Shown: positions 52,365 to 62,370, counted from the stretch's first letter. The stretch is DNA of 64,000 bases from DAIDKA01 sp049792815 (GCA_049792815.1 JBARBG010000025.1:118764-182763), one strand, 5' to 3'. Notes: generated from the sequence alone by a model not told the origin. Program-made: numbers and translations.

Positions 52365-52591
52365 GACTCTGGATCTAGCTCCTACCGGCAAATTGGGCGG
52401 CGGATGATACACGATGGCCTTGCCAGCCGGGTCGATTTCAAGCCCGCGCCGCTGCTCGATTTTCCGCCGTCTAGCTGCCCTAGCCCAGCTCCCAAGAACA
52501 GGCCCTTGGGATTGGCTTCAACGCTCGCCACCACTTCGTCCACCATCGAGACAGGAAGCAGATCGAAATTCCTGCGTTCTCCTGCTACTAT

Positions 52592-52610
52592 ATTCCCGAG
52601 AATTCCCGAG
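52592..52610 (+). promoter_or_regulatory. Tandem operator-like repeats and -10 region of the Xre-RES pair
   Basis: ATTCCCGAG occurs twice, at 52592-52600 and 52602-52610, exactly one helical turn apart. A TATATT -10-like element overlaps the first copy, and the antitoxin ribosome site GGAGGG follows. This spacing is what an autoregulating antitoxin would occupy. Confidence 0.45.
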
Positions 52611-52629
52611 ACAATATCGGAGGGATCTG

Positions 52630-53268
52630 ATGACCGAGTATACCGCACTCTCTTCAGAGGGTTTGGAGCACCCGCCGGGCGCAAGCACTGCGGAGAAGCG
52701 CTCGCTGGCCCGCTGGTACGCCGCTGCGCGGGCAGCTCTGGCGCACAACCGGCCCCTGACCACGGCCACCGAGGCGACAGCTGGTCGCGCCGTCGCCGGT
52801 GAGCTCTCAGCCTCTGAGCTGACCGCCCTGCGTGGCGTGGGAGCCTTTAAGGACGATGTGCCGGTCAATGCCGACAGCGACCCTCTGCTGCGCAGCCAGG
52901 CTCAGTACATGGCGCTTCTCGAGGAGAGTGTATCGACTGCGGAAGCCGCCAAACTCCTCCGGGTGGACGTCACTCGGGTGCGCCAACGGCTGCGCGAGCG
53001 CTCCCTGTACGGTCTTGAGTATGAAGGGGCTTGGCGCCTACCGCGCTTCCAATTCGAGCGTCGCCTCATCATTCCCGGTCTCGCCCAGATTCTTAAGGCC
53101 CTACCACCGGATTTATTTCCCCTGGATGTCCTCGACTGGTTTCTGCTACCTGAGCCTGAGCTGCAGCTGGAGAGTGACGCGGCCCCTCTGAGCCCCCGCG
53201 CATGGCTCCTATCAGGTCGGCCCATTGACGCTGTCGTGAAGGTGGCGCGCGATTTGACGCGCACCTGA
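52630..53268 (+). CDS. Xre/MbcA/ParS-type antitoxin
   Basis: 212 residues from the ATG at 52630 with GGAGG upstream; the frame is open to 52414 but lacks coding character there. An excisionase/MerR-like helix-turn-helix lies at about 105-140 (VSTAEAAKLLRVDVTRVRQR). The C-terminus has the toxin-binding MbcA/ParS domain with SPRAWLLSGRPIDAVVKVAR. It should bind and neutralise the RES toxin encoded 5 bp downstream and repress the operon. Paired Xre-RES modules are established toxin-antitoxin systems that deplete NAD+. Confidence 0.88.
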   Translation: MTEYTALSSEGLEHPPGASTAEKRSLARWYAAARAALAHNRPLTTATEATAGRAVAGELSASELTALRGVGAFKDDVPVNADSDPLLRSQAQYMALLEESVSTAEAAKLLRVDVTRVRQRLRERSLYGLEYEGAWRLPRFQFERRLIIPGLAQILKALPPDLFPLDVLDWFLLPEPELQLESDAAPLSPRAWLLSGRPIDAVVKVARDLTRT

Positions 53269-53273
53269 GTCGG

Positions 53274-53909
53274 GTGAGCAAGTTCCCGGAGCCGCCCGGC
53301 GTCGATGTGCTACGCCGAATCCCGGCGGAGACCATCAAGCTACCTGCCGGAACGCTCCTGGCACGAATCTACTTTGCCGCTGGCCCGCATCCGTCACGCT
53401 GGAATCAGTTTCGCCGGTTCGGACCCACAGAAGCACGTTGGGACCATCACCTTCCCGACGCCGGCGGCCGCCCAACGGAACAGGACCGCGCCGTCATCTA
53501 CTGCGCGCCCGACGTGAATACCTGCGCCGCGGAGGTTTTCCAATCCACCCGCAGGATCGACCGGGTTCGCAACGCGCCGATCCTGGTCGTCTTTGCCCTG
53601 TCCGAGCCAGTCACCCTGCTTGACGTGCGCGGCCGGTTTGCCACAACAATTGGAGCTTCCACGGCGATCCATTCCGGGCCCCGTGCTCGGACACGTGCAT
53701 GGGCCCGCCAGTTGTTCGAGGCCTATCCTGGTCTTCAGGGCGTGCACTACGGCTCATCGATGAACGGACATGCACCAGCAGTGGTCCTGAACGAGCGGGC
53801 GCAACACATCCTGTCTGAGCGGCCCGAATTCCACCGCGCTCTCAATGATGATTTGCTTGCGGAAGTACTCCAGCGGATTGCCCTGCGCCTTTCATACGGG
53901 CTACGTTAG
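53274..53909 (+). CDS. RES-domain NAD+-degrading toxin
   Basis: 211 residues from a GTG. The RES core is visible: Arg in LLARIYFAAG (about 30), Glu in AAEVFQSTR (about 89), and Ser in GVHYGSSMNGH (about 160), the triad after which the family is named. The surrounding SRWNQFRRFGP and CAPDVNTCAAEVF segments are also typical. RES toxins (MbcT-like) act as NAD+ phosphorylases or glycohydrolases and cause bacteriostasis or death. Together with the antitoxin this module probably stabilises the island or acts in defence. Confidence 0.9.
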   Translation: MSKFPEPPGVDVLRRIPAETIKLPAGTLLARIYFAAGPHPSRWNQFRRFGPTEARWDHHLPDAGGRPTEQDRAVIYCAPDVNTCAAEVFQSTRRIDRVRNAPILVVFALSEPVTLLDVRGRFATTIGASTAIHSGPRARTRAWARQLFEAYPGLQGVHYGSSMNGHAPAVVLNERAQHILSERPEFHRALNDDLLAEVLQRIALRLSYGLR

Positions 53910-54140
53910 CTGAGCGAGATTTACTCTATCGAAGACAACTCTCGCAGGTACCATTCTCGATTGCCAAGATTTTGCGAGGCCACATGCACGTCGCGCTAAC
54001 GCAAATATCGAATCTCAGGAAACTCCGGTGAAGCAACAGGACCTCATCAATCGCCTCCGAAAGCAGGGTTCTCTCGGGCAAGACTCTATGCCTGGACCCT
54101 TCGGACACCGTCCCGGGCGCGCCTGCGAGCTTGCAACATC

Positions 54141-54146
54141 TATAAT
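54141..54146 (+). promoter_or_regulatory. Candidate -10 element for the jetABCD operon
   Basis: A perfect TATAAT 37 bp before the jetA start, in the 273-bp space after the RES gene. The appropriately spaced -35 position has no TTGACA-like sequence, so the promoter would be weak or activator-dependent. Confidence 0.4.
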
Positions 54147-54182
54147 CCGGCCCTTCCCCAGGACCGATAGGTCGCGCCCAGG

Positions 54183-55697
54183 ATGACCGCCCCCTCGCTA
54201 CACCCCTCCGCGCCCCAGCTCTTCAGCCACGTGATAGCGGAGAACGGCCCCCACTACCGCGCCATCCTTGACGTCTTCGCCACCGCCAAACGCCAGTTCC
54301 GCCTCCACCTTCGCCCGGATGATGTGCTCGCCGAAGCCCGCTGGACCGATGGGCCGCCGACCCTCGAAGCCGTTCAACACGCGCTGGGCCAACTGGTCGA
54401 TTGGGGAAACCTGCAATCCCAGCCCGACACCGCCCGCGTCTCCACCATCGAAGACTTCTACCGCAAGCGCCTGCTCTACCGAATGACCGTCGGCGGCGAA
54501 GCCGTCGAAGCGGGCCTCCAGGCTTTCAGCGAAACGCTCGCGAGGCGCGCAGAGCTGCAATCCGTCGCCCTCGACGATATTCGCGCGCGACTCATCTCTA
54601 TTCGCGAACTCATGAGCGAGTCGCCGCCCGACTCCCCTAAAGTCCACGGTGCGCTTCGGGATCTCGTGCACATCTTCGCGGGCCTCTCCAACAACGCGGA
54701 AGGCTTCATGGCCGGCCTTGCCCGCACCATCGAGCTGCAGCGGGCGGAAGTCTCGGCCGTGATGAGCTTCAAGACCCGCCTCATCGACTACCTGCAGCGC
54801 TTCCTCGGCGACCTCGTCACGCGCTCCAGCCAGATCGCGGAGCTACTGCTCGATCTCGCCCCCAAGGAACAGTCGCTCCTCCTGATCGCGGCTGAGCGCG
54901 ACGCGCGCAACGCTGCACCCGACGATGCCGACACGAATGAAGAGGCGCTACGCGCCCGGCTGGATCCGTGGAGCGAACGCTGGGCAGGACTGAAGCTCTG
55001 GTTTCTACCGGATGCCAGGCAGCGCTCGCAGGCAGAGTTGCTTCGCGCGAGCACCCTCTCCGCCATTCCCCGCCTGCTCCAAGCAGTCTCACTCCTGCAC
55101 GAGCGGCGCGCGGGGCGCAGCGATCGAGCGGCGGACTTCCGTCGCCTTGCTCTCTGGTTCGCCGAAGTCCCGACCAATGCCGATGCCCACAGACTGTGGC
55201 GCGCGGCGTTCGCCCTATCCCCTGCAAGACATCTTGCGTTGGCCATCACCGACGAGAAGATCAGTGCTAATACGCCGTGGCGGTCTGCTCCGGGAATTAC
55301 GGTGCTGCCGAAGCTTCGCGAACAGGGAGTGCTCCCGACACGCGGCTCGCCGCCCAAAATCCTTGACCGTTCCAAAGAACGTGCGGCGCTCGCCGCACAG
55401 GTCGCGCAAGAAGCCGCCCAGACTGAAGCGGCGCGCGCGTACCTCGCCACGAATCGCGAGACCCATCTCTCGGAGCTCGGCCGGCTCGACACGCATGCAT
55501 TCCGAATGTTCCTCACGCTGCTGGGTGAAGCGCTCGCGGCTCAGACGAATCCCGACGAGCCAGTAGAGCGACAGACCGGCGACGGCACGCTCGCAGTTCT
55601 CCTCGTTCCGCTGGAGCCTGCAAGCCGTGCGGAGCTCGAAACGGAGCTGGGGTGGTTCTGCGGCCGGGACCACCGCATTCTCATCCGCCGGATCTGA
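54183..55697 (+). CDS. jetA: Wadjet type II subunit JetA (DUF2397/TIGR02677)
   Basis: 504 residues. Read as the DUF2397 family: N-terminal winged-helix region with HYRAILDVFATAKRQFRLHL and the conserved DFYRKRLLYRMT, a long helical middle (about 190-330) and a final GTLAVLLVPLEPASRAELET, then GWFCGRDHRILIRR. In Wadjet this is the kleisin-like subunit (MukF analogue) that bridges the SMC heads. It is the first of four genes, each starting at or overlapping the previous stop, in the usual JetA-B-C-D order. Its stop overlaps the jetB ATG (TGATG). Confidence 0.93.
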   Translation: MTAPSLHPSAPQLFSHVIAENGPHYRAILDVFATAKRQFRLHLRPDDVLAEARWTDGPPTLEAVQHALGQLVDWGNLQSQPDTARVSTIEDFYRKRLLYRMTVGGEAVEAGLQAFSETLARRAELQSVALDDIRARLISIRELMSESPPDSPKVHGALRDLVHIFAGLSNNAEGFMAGLARTIELQRAEVSAVMSFKTRLIDYLQRFLGDLVTRSSQIAELLLDLAPKEQSLLLIAAERDARNAAPDDADTNEEALRARLDPWSERWAGLKLWFLPDARQRSQAELLRASTLSAIPRLLQAVSLLHERRAGRSDRAADFRRLALWFAEVPTNADAHRLWRAAFALSPARHLALAITDEKISANTPWRSAPGITVLPKLREQGVLPTRGSPPKILDRSKERAALAAQVAQEAAQTEAARAYLATNRETHLSELGRLDTHAFRMFLTLLGEALAAQTNPDEPVERQTGDGTLAVLLVPLEPASRAELETELGWFCGRDHRILIRRI

Positions 55698-56887
55698 TGT
55701 TCATGCAGACGCGGGGCCTTAAGGATGTACTCACGCAGCAGCAGGAAGAGGAACGAGAGCGTGCGCTGCGCGCCCTGCTGATGCGCCCGCTCATCGCGAG
55801 CGGCGATCCGGACCTCGAGCTCGTGCGAAGGCACGCCGAGTATCTCCGCGACTGGTTCGGTCGCGAGGCGGGCTGGAACCTTCAGGTCGAGCGCCAGTGC
55901 GCACGGCTCTACAAGCGCCCCGCAACGCTCACGGATGCCACGCGTGGCCATCCGGAGTTCGACCGGGAGCGCTACGTTCTTCTGTGTCTCGCGTGCGCCG
56001 TGCTCGAGCGAGCCGATTCCCAGATCACGCTGCGGGCACTCGGCGAGCGTTTGCTCGAATCGGCAGCCGACCCTGAACTGGCGAGCCGGGGATTCACCTA
56101 CACACTGGAAGGCGCCCGCGAACGCCGCTCGCTAGTAGGGACGTGCCGCCTTTTGCTCGAACTCGGCGTGCTGGCTCGCGTGGCAGGCGATGAAGAGGCA
56201 TACGTCAATCAGTCTGGAGACGTGCTCTACGATGTGCATAGACGCGTGCTGGCGCGTCTGCCCTCAGGAACTGCGGGAGCAAGTCTGATCGCCGCAACGC
56301 AACCTGACCTTGACTTCGACAGCCGGCTCGCCGCGCTCAACGATGAGTACGTTCCCGATAGTCTCGAAAGCCGGCGTACGGCCCTACGTTATCGCCTAGC
56401 GCGCCGCCTGCTCGATGACCCCGTGCTGTATCACGATGAGCTGACTCCCGAAGAGCGCGAGTATCTCTCGAGCCAGCGCGGCCCCATGGCCTATCGGCTC
56501 GCGCAGGCCAGCGGGCTCACCGCGGAATTGCGCGCAGAAGGTCTCGCGCTGGTGGACGCGGATGGCGAGTTGTCTGACAAGCATCTTCCGGCCGTCGGCA
56601 CCGAAGCGCATGCGACTCTACTGGTGGCGGAGTATCTCGCACGTGCCGCCAAGACGGACGCCGCGACTATTCATTCACTGCACGCGCTTGCAGCGTTCCT
56701 AAGGGATGCAGCCGACCGCTACGGCCGCTTCTGGCGCAAGGATGCGCGCGAGGCCGGCGCTGAAGTCGAGCTCGCCAGGGAAGCGGTCGATCGACTTGCG
56801 GCCCTCAGACTCGTTCAACAAGTCGAGAATGGCGTGCGCCCGTTGCCGGCGCTTCATCGGTACACCATCAACGAGGCGCAAACTTGA
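55697..56887 (+). CDS. jetB: Wadjet type II subunit JetB (DUF2398/TIGR02678)
   Basis: 396 residues from the ATG overlapping the jetA stop. DUF2398 features: LMRPLIASGDPDLELVRRHA near the N-terminus, the WNLQVERQCARLYKRP segment, the conserved DRERYVLLCLACAVLERADS and TLRALGERLLESA stretch, and late YGRFWRKDAREAG. It corresponds to the KITE-like subunit (MukE analogue) that binds JetA. It ends within the jetC start codon region (TTGA overlap), so translation of the four genes is tightly coupled. Confidence 0.93.
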   Translation: MFMQTRGLKDVLTQQQEEERERALRALLMRPLIASGDPDLELVRRHAEYLRDWFGREAGWNLQVERQCARLYKRPATLTDATRGHPEFDRERYVLLCLACAVLERADSQITLRALGERLLESAADPELASRGFTYTLEGARERRSLVGTCRLLLELGVLARVAGDEEAYVNQSGDVLYDVHRRVLARLPSGTAGASLIAATQPDLDFDSRLAALNDEYVPDSLESRRTALRYRLARRLLDDPVLYHDELTPEEREYLSSQRGPMAYRLAQASGLTAELRAEGLALVDADGELSDKHLPAVGTEAHATLLVAEYLARAAKTDAATIHSLHALAAFLRDAADRYGRFWRKDAREAGAEVELAREAVDRLAALRLVQQVENGVRPLPALHRYTINEAQT

Positions 56888-59800
56888 TCGGCGCGCCTCC
56901 GCAAATTCCGCTGCCCACTCCGACGAGAACGCGCTGGCAACCGCTGCGAATCGGACTGATCGAGCTGTTCCACTACGACGTCGAGGAATTCTGGTTCCGC
57001 GACGGTCACCTCCTGCTCCGAGGCAACAACGGCACCGGAAAATCCAAAGTTCTGTCGCTGACACTGCCGTTCCTGCTGGACGCCAATCTGGCCTCCGCGC
57101 GAGTTGAACCGGACGGCGAGCGCAACAAGCGCATGGAGTGGAACCTGCTGATGGGCGGGCGGCACGACCGGCGCACGGGTTACACGTGGATCGAGTTCGG
57201 TCGGATCGACGAGTCCGGCGAGGAAGTCACGCTAACACTTGGCTGTGGATTGCGTGCCGTTGCGGGTCGGGCTGGCGCCGATCCCTGGTACTTCATCACT
57301 GACCAACGCATCGGCGCCGATCTGTGGCTCACGACCGCCGAACGGGCTGCGTTGAGCAAGGAGCGCCTGATCGAAGCGATCGGCACGCACGGCCAAGTTT
57401 TTCCGACCGCGCAAGCCTATCGGCGCGCGGTCGACGAGCGGCTCTTCCGCCTGGGAGCTGAACGCTACGGCGCCCTCGTCGATACACTCATCCAGCTGCG
57501 CCAGCCGCAGCTCTCCAAAAGCCCGGACGAACGCCGTCTTTCAGAGGCGCTGACGCAGGCGCTGCCGCCCCTCGATCGCGCAGCGCTTGAAGACGTCGCC
57601 GAAGCGATGAGCGAGTTGGACGATATCCGGCGTGGCCTCAACGAGATCGAGGCGATACGCAAGGCGATTACCTCCTTCGGAGCACGATACCGTCGCTATG
57701 CACAGGTCGCGACTCGGCGCAAGGCGCGAGTCCTGCGTCAGGCGCAAACGGATTTCGACAATGCCAGTCGCGAGGTCAATACCGCGGAGAAGGAGCTGGA
57801 GAAAGCACGCTCCAAAGTTTCTCACTGGCAATCGACCCAGTATGAGCTCGAGCAACAGCTTGCCGGCGACGCAGCACGTCTGCGAGTACTGCAATCGGAT
57901 CCCGTGATGCGGGACGCAACCCGGCTCTCAGACGCTCGCGAGAAGGCGCGGGAATGTAAGTCACTCGCGGATGAAGCGCGAGCGCGGGAGAAGAATACAC
58001 ATGAGCAGCTCGTTCGAGAGACGACGGCCGCTCGGCGCAGGCGCGAGCACGCAGACACCACGCGCGCGCAACTGAACAGTGCGTTCTCGAGCGCCAATAC
58101 ACTGGCCAGCGATACGGGAATCGACAAGGATCATGCGCAAATTCTGCTCGCCATGGACCTGCCTGATGGCGTTGGCGACCTGACTCCCGAATCCCCTTCG
58201 GCGCTGATGCGGCAGGGACGTGACGCGGAGTCGCGGCGCCGGGAGCAGATCGCGCTCGTGCGAAAACGGCTCCGAACGGTCGACTCGGCAACTCACTTAC
58301 GCGACGCGGCTCACGACGCAAGGACACTGCGTGCGGAGGCTTTCGATGAAGCGTCCGCTGCGGCGCATCGCACCGCCGAGGAACTGCGGGACGGCGCCGA
58401 GCTACTGCTCGAAAATTGGCGACATTACGCAAGCTCTGCGCGGGCGCTGCACATCCCGGACATCGAAGAATCTCTGGAGTCTCTGGCGCTCTGGCAACAG
58501 TCGTTGAGTGGCCCGAATCCGACACGGGCAGCGCTCGATCGAGTGCGGCTGACTCAGGAACAGCGCTTCGCCACGCGGGACGCAGAGATTGCCGGTCAGC
58601 GCTGCACGCTCGAAGACGAGCACCGCGAGCTTGCGGCTGAACGCACCCGGCTTGAATCCGGCGAAGACCGTACGCCACCTGCTCCGCACACGCGGGATCC
58701 GGCACTTAGAGGCCAACTTGCCGGCGCGCCGCTATGGCAGCTGATCGACTTCGCACCGCACGTTCCGCCCGATGCCCGCGCGGGATTGGAGGCAGCGCTC
58801 GAAGCTTCCGGGCTGCTGGATGCATGGGTGCTGCCTCAAGGCACCTTGATCGATCCACGCACCAACGACATCCTTCTCGTTGCTCGTGCGCCATATGAGC
58901 ATTCCCTTGTCCGGTGGGCCGAGCCTACCGTTCCAACAATCGGCCAGGGCGCGGAAATCCATCCGGAAACGATCACCGCGATTCTTGAATCGATCGCCTG
59001 CGCGGAACAGGAGCCGGCCGAGGCAGAGACCTGGGTATCGCCAGGCGGTGAGTTTCGCGTTGGCAACGTGCGCGGCGCCTGGACCAAATCCGCGGCGCAG
59101 TACATTGGGCACGCGGCACGCGAGGCCACGCGAAGAGCCCGGCTGGGGCAGATCGCGGCACGGCTGGCCGAAATCGATGCGGCGATCGCCGACCGCAACG
59201 CCGCCGCCGCGGAACTGACAGCGCTTCGTGAAGCAGCAAGACGGGAATACGAGAGCGCGCCTTCCGATGAGGGGTTGCTCCGGCTGCACGCCGAGCACAA
59301 TTCCGCTGAACAGCGACGTCGGAATGCCCAGACGAGACTCGGCGAAGCCGATGCGAAGCTCGCGCAAGCTGAGCACGGGCTCACGCGCGCAAGAGACGAT
59401 CTCGCCATTGACTCGAGAGATCTCAACCTGCCCACTGTGGCCTCGGACCTCGATCGCCTCGATCACGCGCTCGGCGAGTACAGGCTGGCACTGTCTGAGC
59501 TCGCCAATGCGATTCGCCATCACCAGAGCGCGCTTGTCGAGCTTAAGCAGCAGATTGTGCGCGAGCAGCAAGCGATGGAGGCTCTGGAGGCCGCCCAGCA
59601 AGGCCATCTCGAAAGACAGAAACTGCTGACCGCAGCCACGGAAACTGCCAACACGTTGCAGGCCACGGTGGGCAAACAGGTCGAGGAATTGCTGCAGGAG
59701 ATCGAAGCGACCGACCAGTTTCAACGCCGACATGATCGGGAGCTCAAGGACGCGCAAGCGAAATTGATTGTCGCCAGCTCGAATCGCGGAACGGCGGAGG

Positions 59801-61017
59801 CGACTCTCAAAGGGCTCAGTGAAAAGCTGGACGAACGCGTTCAATCCCGCAGGCTCGCGACCGAAGCACTTCAGGCATACGCAGCACGCACCGGGTTCAT
59901 CGCCATAGCGGTTCCGGAGCTCGAAGTTCCCGTCGACGCAGCGCCGTGGGGCATTGAAGCGGCACTGACGTTGGCGCGGCGCGCGGAAGCTGCGCTCACC
60001 GACGTGTCTGCCGAGGAAGCGGATTGGGTGCGAATATCGCGCGACGTGGGCAACGACTTCACCCAGCTGCAAAGCACGATGTCGACACAGGGCCATTCCG
60101 CCACGGCGGAGCCGAGCGACCACGGGCTCATCGTGCGCATCGTGTATCAGCAGCGGCCCGAGCGCCCGGACGTGCTCGAAGAACGGCTGGATGCCGAACT
60201 TGCCGAACAGCGGCTCATCCTCTCCGCACAGGAACGCTCACTGCTCGAAGAGCACCTGGAAAAGGAGGTTGCCGCCAACCTTCAGCGGATGATCAGCGAA
60301 ACCGAAGAGCGTGTTGCCGCCATTAACGCCGAGCTCTACAAACGCCCAACTTCCACGGGCATGCGCTACCGCCTCGTCTGGGAGGCTCTGCCTGAAAGCG
60401 ACGGGAATTCCGTACCGGGGCTCGCGGTCGCACGTAAGCGCCTGTTGAACACGAGTGCGGATGCGTGGTCCGCGCAGGACCGCCACCAGGTCGGAGAATT
60501 CCTGCGAGCGCGCATCGATGCGGAGAGGCAAAGAGACGAGCGCGGCACGCTTTTCGAAACACTCGCCCGCGCGCTCGACTACAGGCGTTGGCATTCCTTT
60601 AGCGTCGAGCGCAACCAGGACAGGCAATGGAAACCGCTCTCCGGGCCCGCATCGAGTGGCGAGCGTGCGCTTGGCCTCACCGTTCCGCTGTTCGCGGCGG
60701 CCAGCAGCCATTACCAGAGCTCCGACCCGCGTGCGCCGCGCCTCGTGTTGCTGGATGAGGCATTCGCGGGAATAGACGACGAGGCGCGGGCGAGCTGCAT
60801 GGGTCTGATACGGGAGTTCGATCTCGACTTCGTGATGACCAGCGAGCGCGAATGGGGCTGTTACGCCGAACTCCCGGGCTTGAGCATCTGCCAGCTCGTC
60901 CGGCGGGAGGGCATGGACGCGGTGTTCGTGTCGCGGTGGACGTGGGACGGCCGCGAGCGACGCACCGACAGCGACCCGGTGCGGCGCTATCCGCAAAGCG
61001 CCGCCAGCGAACCGTAG
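56884..61017 (+). CDS. jetC: Wadjet type II SMC-like ATPase JetC (TIGR02680)
   Basis: 1377 residues from a TTG overlapping the jetB stop; GAGGCG precedes it. Walker A GNNGTGKSK at residues about 47-55, long Ala/Arg/Glu-rich coiled coils (about 260-560 and 770-1010) around a central non-coil hinge-like region, then the ABC signature SSGERALGL and Walker B RLVLLDEAFAGIDDEAR near residue 1290. Overall SbcC/MukB-like layout and length fit the family. It would extrude loops of circular DNA by ATP hydrolysis and present small plasmids to JetD for cutting. Confidence 0.95.
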   Translation: MIGAPPQIPLPTPTRTRWQPLRIGLIELFHYDVEEFWFRDGHLLLRGNNGTGKSKVLSLTLPFLLDANLASARVEPDGERNKRMEWNLLMGGRHDRRTGYTWIEFGRIDESGEEVTLTLGCGLRAVAGRAGADPWYFITDQRIGADLWLTTAERAALSKERLIEAIGTHGQVFPTAQAYRRAVDERLFRLGAERYGALVDTLIQLRQPQLSKSPDERRLSEALTQALPPLDRAALEDVAEAMSELDDIRRGLNEIEAIRKAITSFGARYRRYAQVATRRKARVLRQAQTDFDNASREVNTAEKELEKARSKVSHWQSTQYELEQQLAGDAARLRVLQSDPVMRDATRLSDAREKARECKSLADEARAREKNTHEQLVRETTAARRRREHADTTRAQLNSAFSSANTLASDTGIDKDHAQILLAMDLPDGVGDLTPESPSALMRQGRDAESRRREQIALVRKRLRTVDSATHLRDAAHDARTLRAEAFDEASAAAHRTAEELRDGAELLLENWRHYASSARALHIPDIEESLESLALWQQSLSGPNPTRAALDRVRLTQEQRFATRDAEIAGQRCTLEDEHRELAAERTRLESGEDRTPPAPHTRDPALRGQLAGAPLWQLIDFAPHVPPDARAGLEAALEASGLLDAWVLPQGTLIDPRTNDILLVARAPYEHSLVRWAEPTVPTIGQGAEIHPETITAILESIACAEQEPAEAETWVSPGGEFRVGNVRGAWTKSAAQYIGHAAREATRRARLGQIAARLAEIDAAIADRNAAAAELTALREAARREYESAPSDEGLLRLHAEHNSAEQRRRNAQTRLGEADAKLAQAEHGLTRARDDLAIDSRDLNLPTVASDLDRLDHALGEYRLALSELANAIRHHQSALVELKQQIVREQQAMEALEAAQQGHLERQKLLTAATETANTLQATVGKQVEELLQEIEATDQFQRRHDRELKDAQAKLIVASSNRGTAEATLKGLSEKLDERVQSRRLATEALQAYAARTGFIAIAVPELEVPVDAAPWGIEAALTLARRAEAALTDVSAEEADWVRISRDVGNDFTQLQSTMSTQGHSATAEPSDHGLIVRIVYQQRPERPDVLEERLDAELAEQRLILSAQERSLLEEHLEKEVAANLQRMISETEERVAAINAELYKRPTSTGMRYRLVWEALPESDGNSVPGLAVARKRLLNTSADAWSAQDRHQVGEFLRARIDAERQRDERGTLFETLARALDYRRWHSFSVERNQDRQWKPLSGPASSGERALGLTVPLFAAASSHYQSSDPRAPRLVLLDEAFAGIDDEARASCMGLIREFDLDFVMTSEREWGCYAELPGLSICQLVRREGMDAVFVSRWTWDGRERRTDSDPVRRYPQSAASEP

Positions 61018-61019
61018 AA

Positions 61020-62240
61020 GTGACTGTGGACGCCGAACGGCTGCAGCGATTGCTCGGTGGTCCCGATCTTGCCGGCCTTCGACGCCGTCTGCGCACCCGA
61101 TTCGAGAAGGGTGCGGCGCGCGACGAGTTCACACTTATCGGCCTCTCGGCTGCGGAGCGCCGAGCCCTGGCGGGACTCTTGGGCCGACCTGTCGGCGGCC
61201 ACGCGGGCTCGATGCGTATGCGGTTGTCCGATATCGACGCGGCGCTCCTCCACGCGGGCATCGCCAGTACACTGCGACAAGCGCTGGAGGCGCTCGATGG
61301 CCCGGTCCACGATCTCAAAGCTGCTCGAGTGGCACGCGAAGAGGCCTGGAGCGCGCTGCTCAGGAGCGTGGAACACCCCCGACTGATGGCACTGATCGAT
61401 GATTCCATAGGAGGGCCGCTGTTGAAGCGCTTCGCCGGAGGCGATCCACAACGTGCCGCACAGTTACTGGACAGCGTCGGGCGATTGATCGGGCGGCTGC
61501 CGGAACGAGGCCGGCCGCTCGCGCACCTCGCGGCCGCGGAATTGGGAGACGCACACGCGCTGGATACAGGACGACCGGTAGCGACATTGGTGCTCCGCGC
61601 GTTCGGGCTTGAACAATCTGCTGTCGAAGGAGAACGGGCCCGAGACCAGTGGGCGCGCCTCGGGATCACTGTGAACGAGCTCGCCGCGCCCGTCCTGTGC
61701 CTCAACCTCCCCGCAACGGGGAATGCAGTTGCCGCGAGCGTAGCGCGGACTGCTGCCGAGTCGGGCGAACCGATCCACCTCACCTTGCGCACGCTGTTGC
61801 GCGACCCGGCGGCGTGGGACGTTTCCGGCCGCCGCGTATACGTTTGCGAGAATCCATCGATACTCTCCATCGCGGCGGATCGGTTGGAAACGGAATGTGC
61901 GCCGCTGATCTGCACGAACGGCATGCCGGCCGCAGCCCAGCAGACTTTGCTTCGGCAGCTGGTTGCCTGCGGCGCAAGCCTTGCGTACCACGGCGATTTC
62001 GACTGGGCCGGTATCCGCATCGGAAACTTTGTGATGCGCGAGCTGCAGGCCTCTGCGTGGCGCTTCTCGGCTCGGGACTACGAAGCGGCCTGCGCCGGAT
62101 CTACGGGAACGCTGCCCGACGATGAGCAAATCGAGGCGGTATGGGACCCCCGGCTTCGCACGGAAATGAGCACACGGCGAAAGGCGATCCATGAAGAGGC
62201 TGTGGGCGATATTCTGGTCGCGGACCTCTCCCTCAGATGA
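61020..62240 (+). CDS. jetD: Wadjet type II TOPRIM nuclease JetD (DUF2399/TIGR02679)
   Basis: 406 residues from a GTG two bases after the jetC stop; the longer frame back to 60852 lies inside jetC. The C-terminal TOPRIM-like part has the Glu motif YVCENPSILSIAAD and the DxD motif YHGDFDWAGIRIGN, both needed for Mg-dependent cleavage. N-terminal DUF3323-type helical region with FTLIGLSAAERRALAGLLGR. It cleaves circular DNA trapped by the JetABC complex. With catalytic motifs intact and all four genes open, the system looks functional. Confidence 0.94.
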   Translation: MTVDAERLQRLLGGPDLAGLRRRLRTRFEKGAARDEFTLIGLSAAERRALAGLLGRPVGGHAGSMRMRLSDIDAALLHAGIASTLRQALEALDGPVHDLKAARVAREEAWSALLRSVEHPRLMALIDDSIGGPLLKRFAGGDPQRAAQLLDSVGRLIGRLPERGRPLAHLAAAELGDAHALDTGRPVATLVLRAFGLEQSAVEGERARDQWARLGITVNELAAPVLCLNLPATGNAVAASVARTAAESGEPIHLTLRTLLRDPAAWDVSGRRVYVCENPSILSIAADRLETECAPLICTNGMPAAAQQTLLRQLVACGASLAYHGDFDWAGIRIGNFVMRELQASAWRFSARDYEAACAGSTGTLPDDEQIEAVWDPRLRTEMSTRRKAIHEEAVGDILVADLSLR

Positions 62241-62370
62241 CTTACTCGGCAGCGCCAACGTAGTGCAACTCGCTGCAGACCCGCACCGCCGACTATCGGA
62301 ACTTTTGGCCCGACAAATCGGGAGTCAACGGTCCGCTGATTGGAAGTTTTGGGCCGCAATTCGAGCACCG

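Noticed and set aside
51424..52365. 313-codon open frame antisense to prs
   Set aside because: Shadow of prs; composition is Arg/His-rich without motifs and it runs through the tRNA-Gln repeat.
52382..52684. 100-codon minus-strand open frame in the antitoxin promoter region
   Set aside because: It overlaps the antitoxin start and operator; no recognisable family. A decayed gene cannot be excluded.
60852..61019. Longer jetD start
   Set aside because: The extension lies inside the 3' end of jetC in another frame; the GTG at 61020 gives the expected operon spacing.
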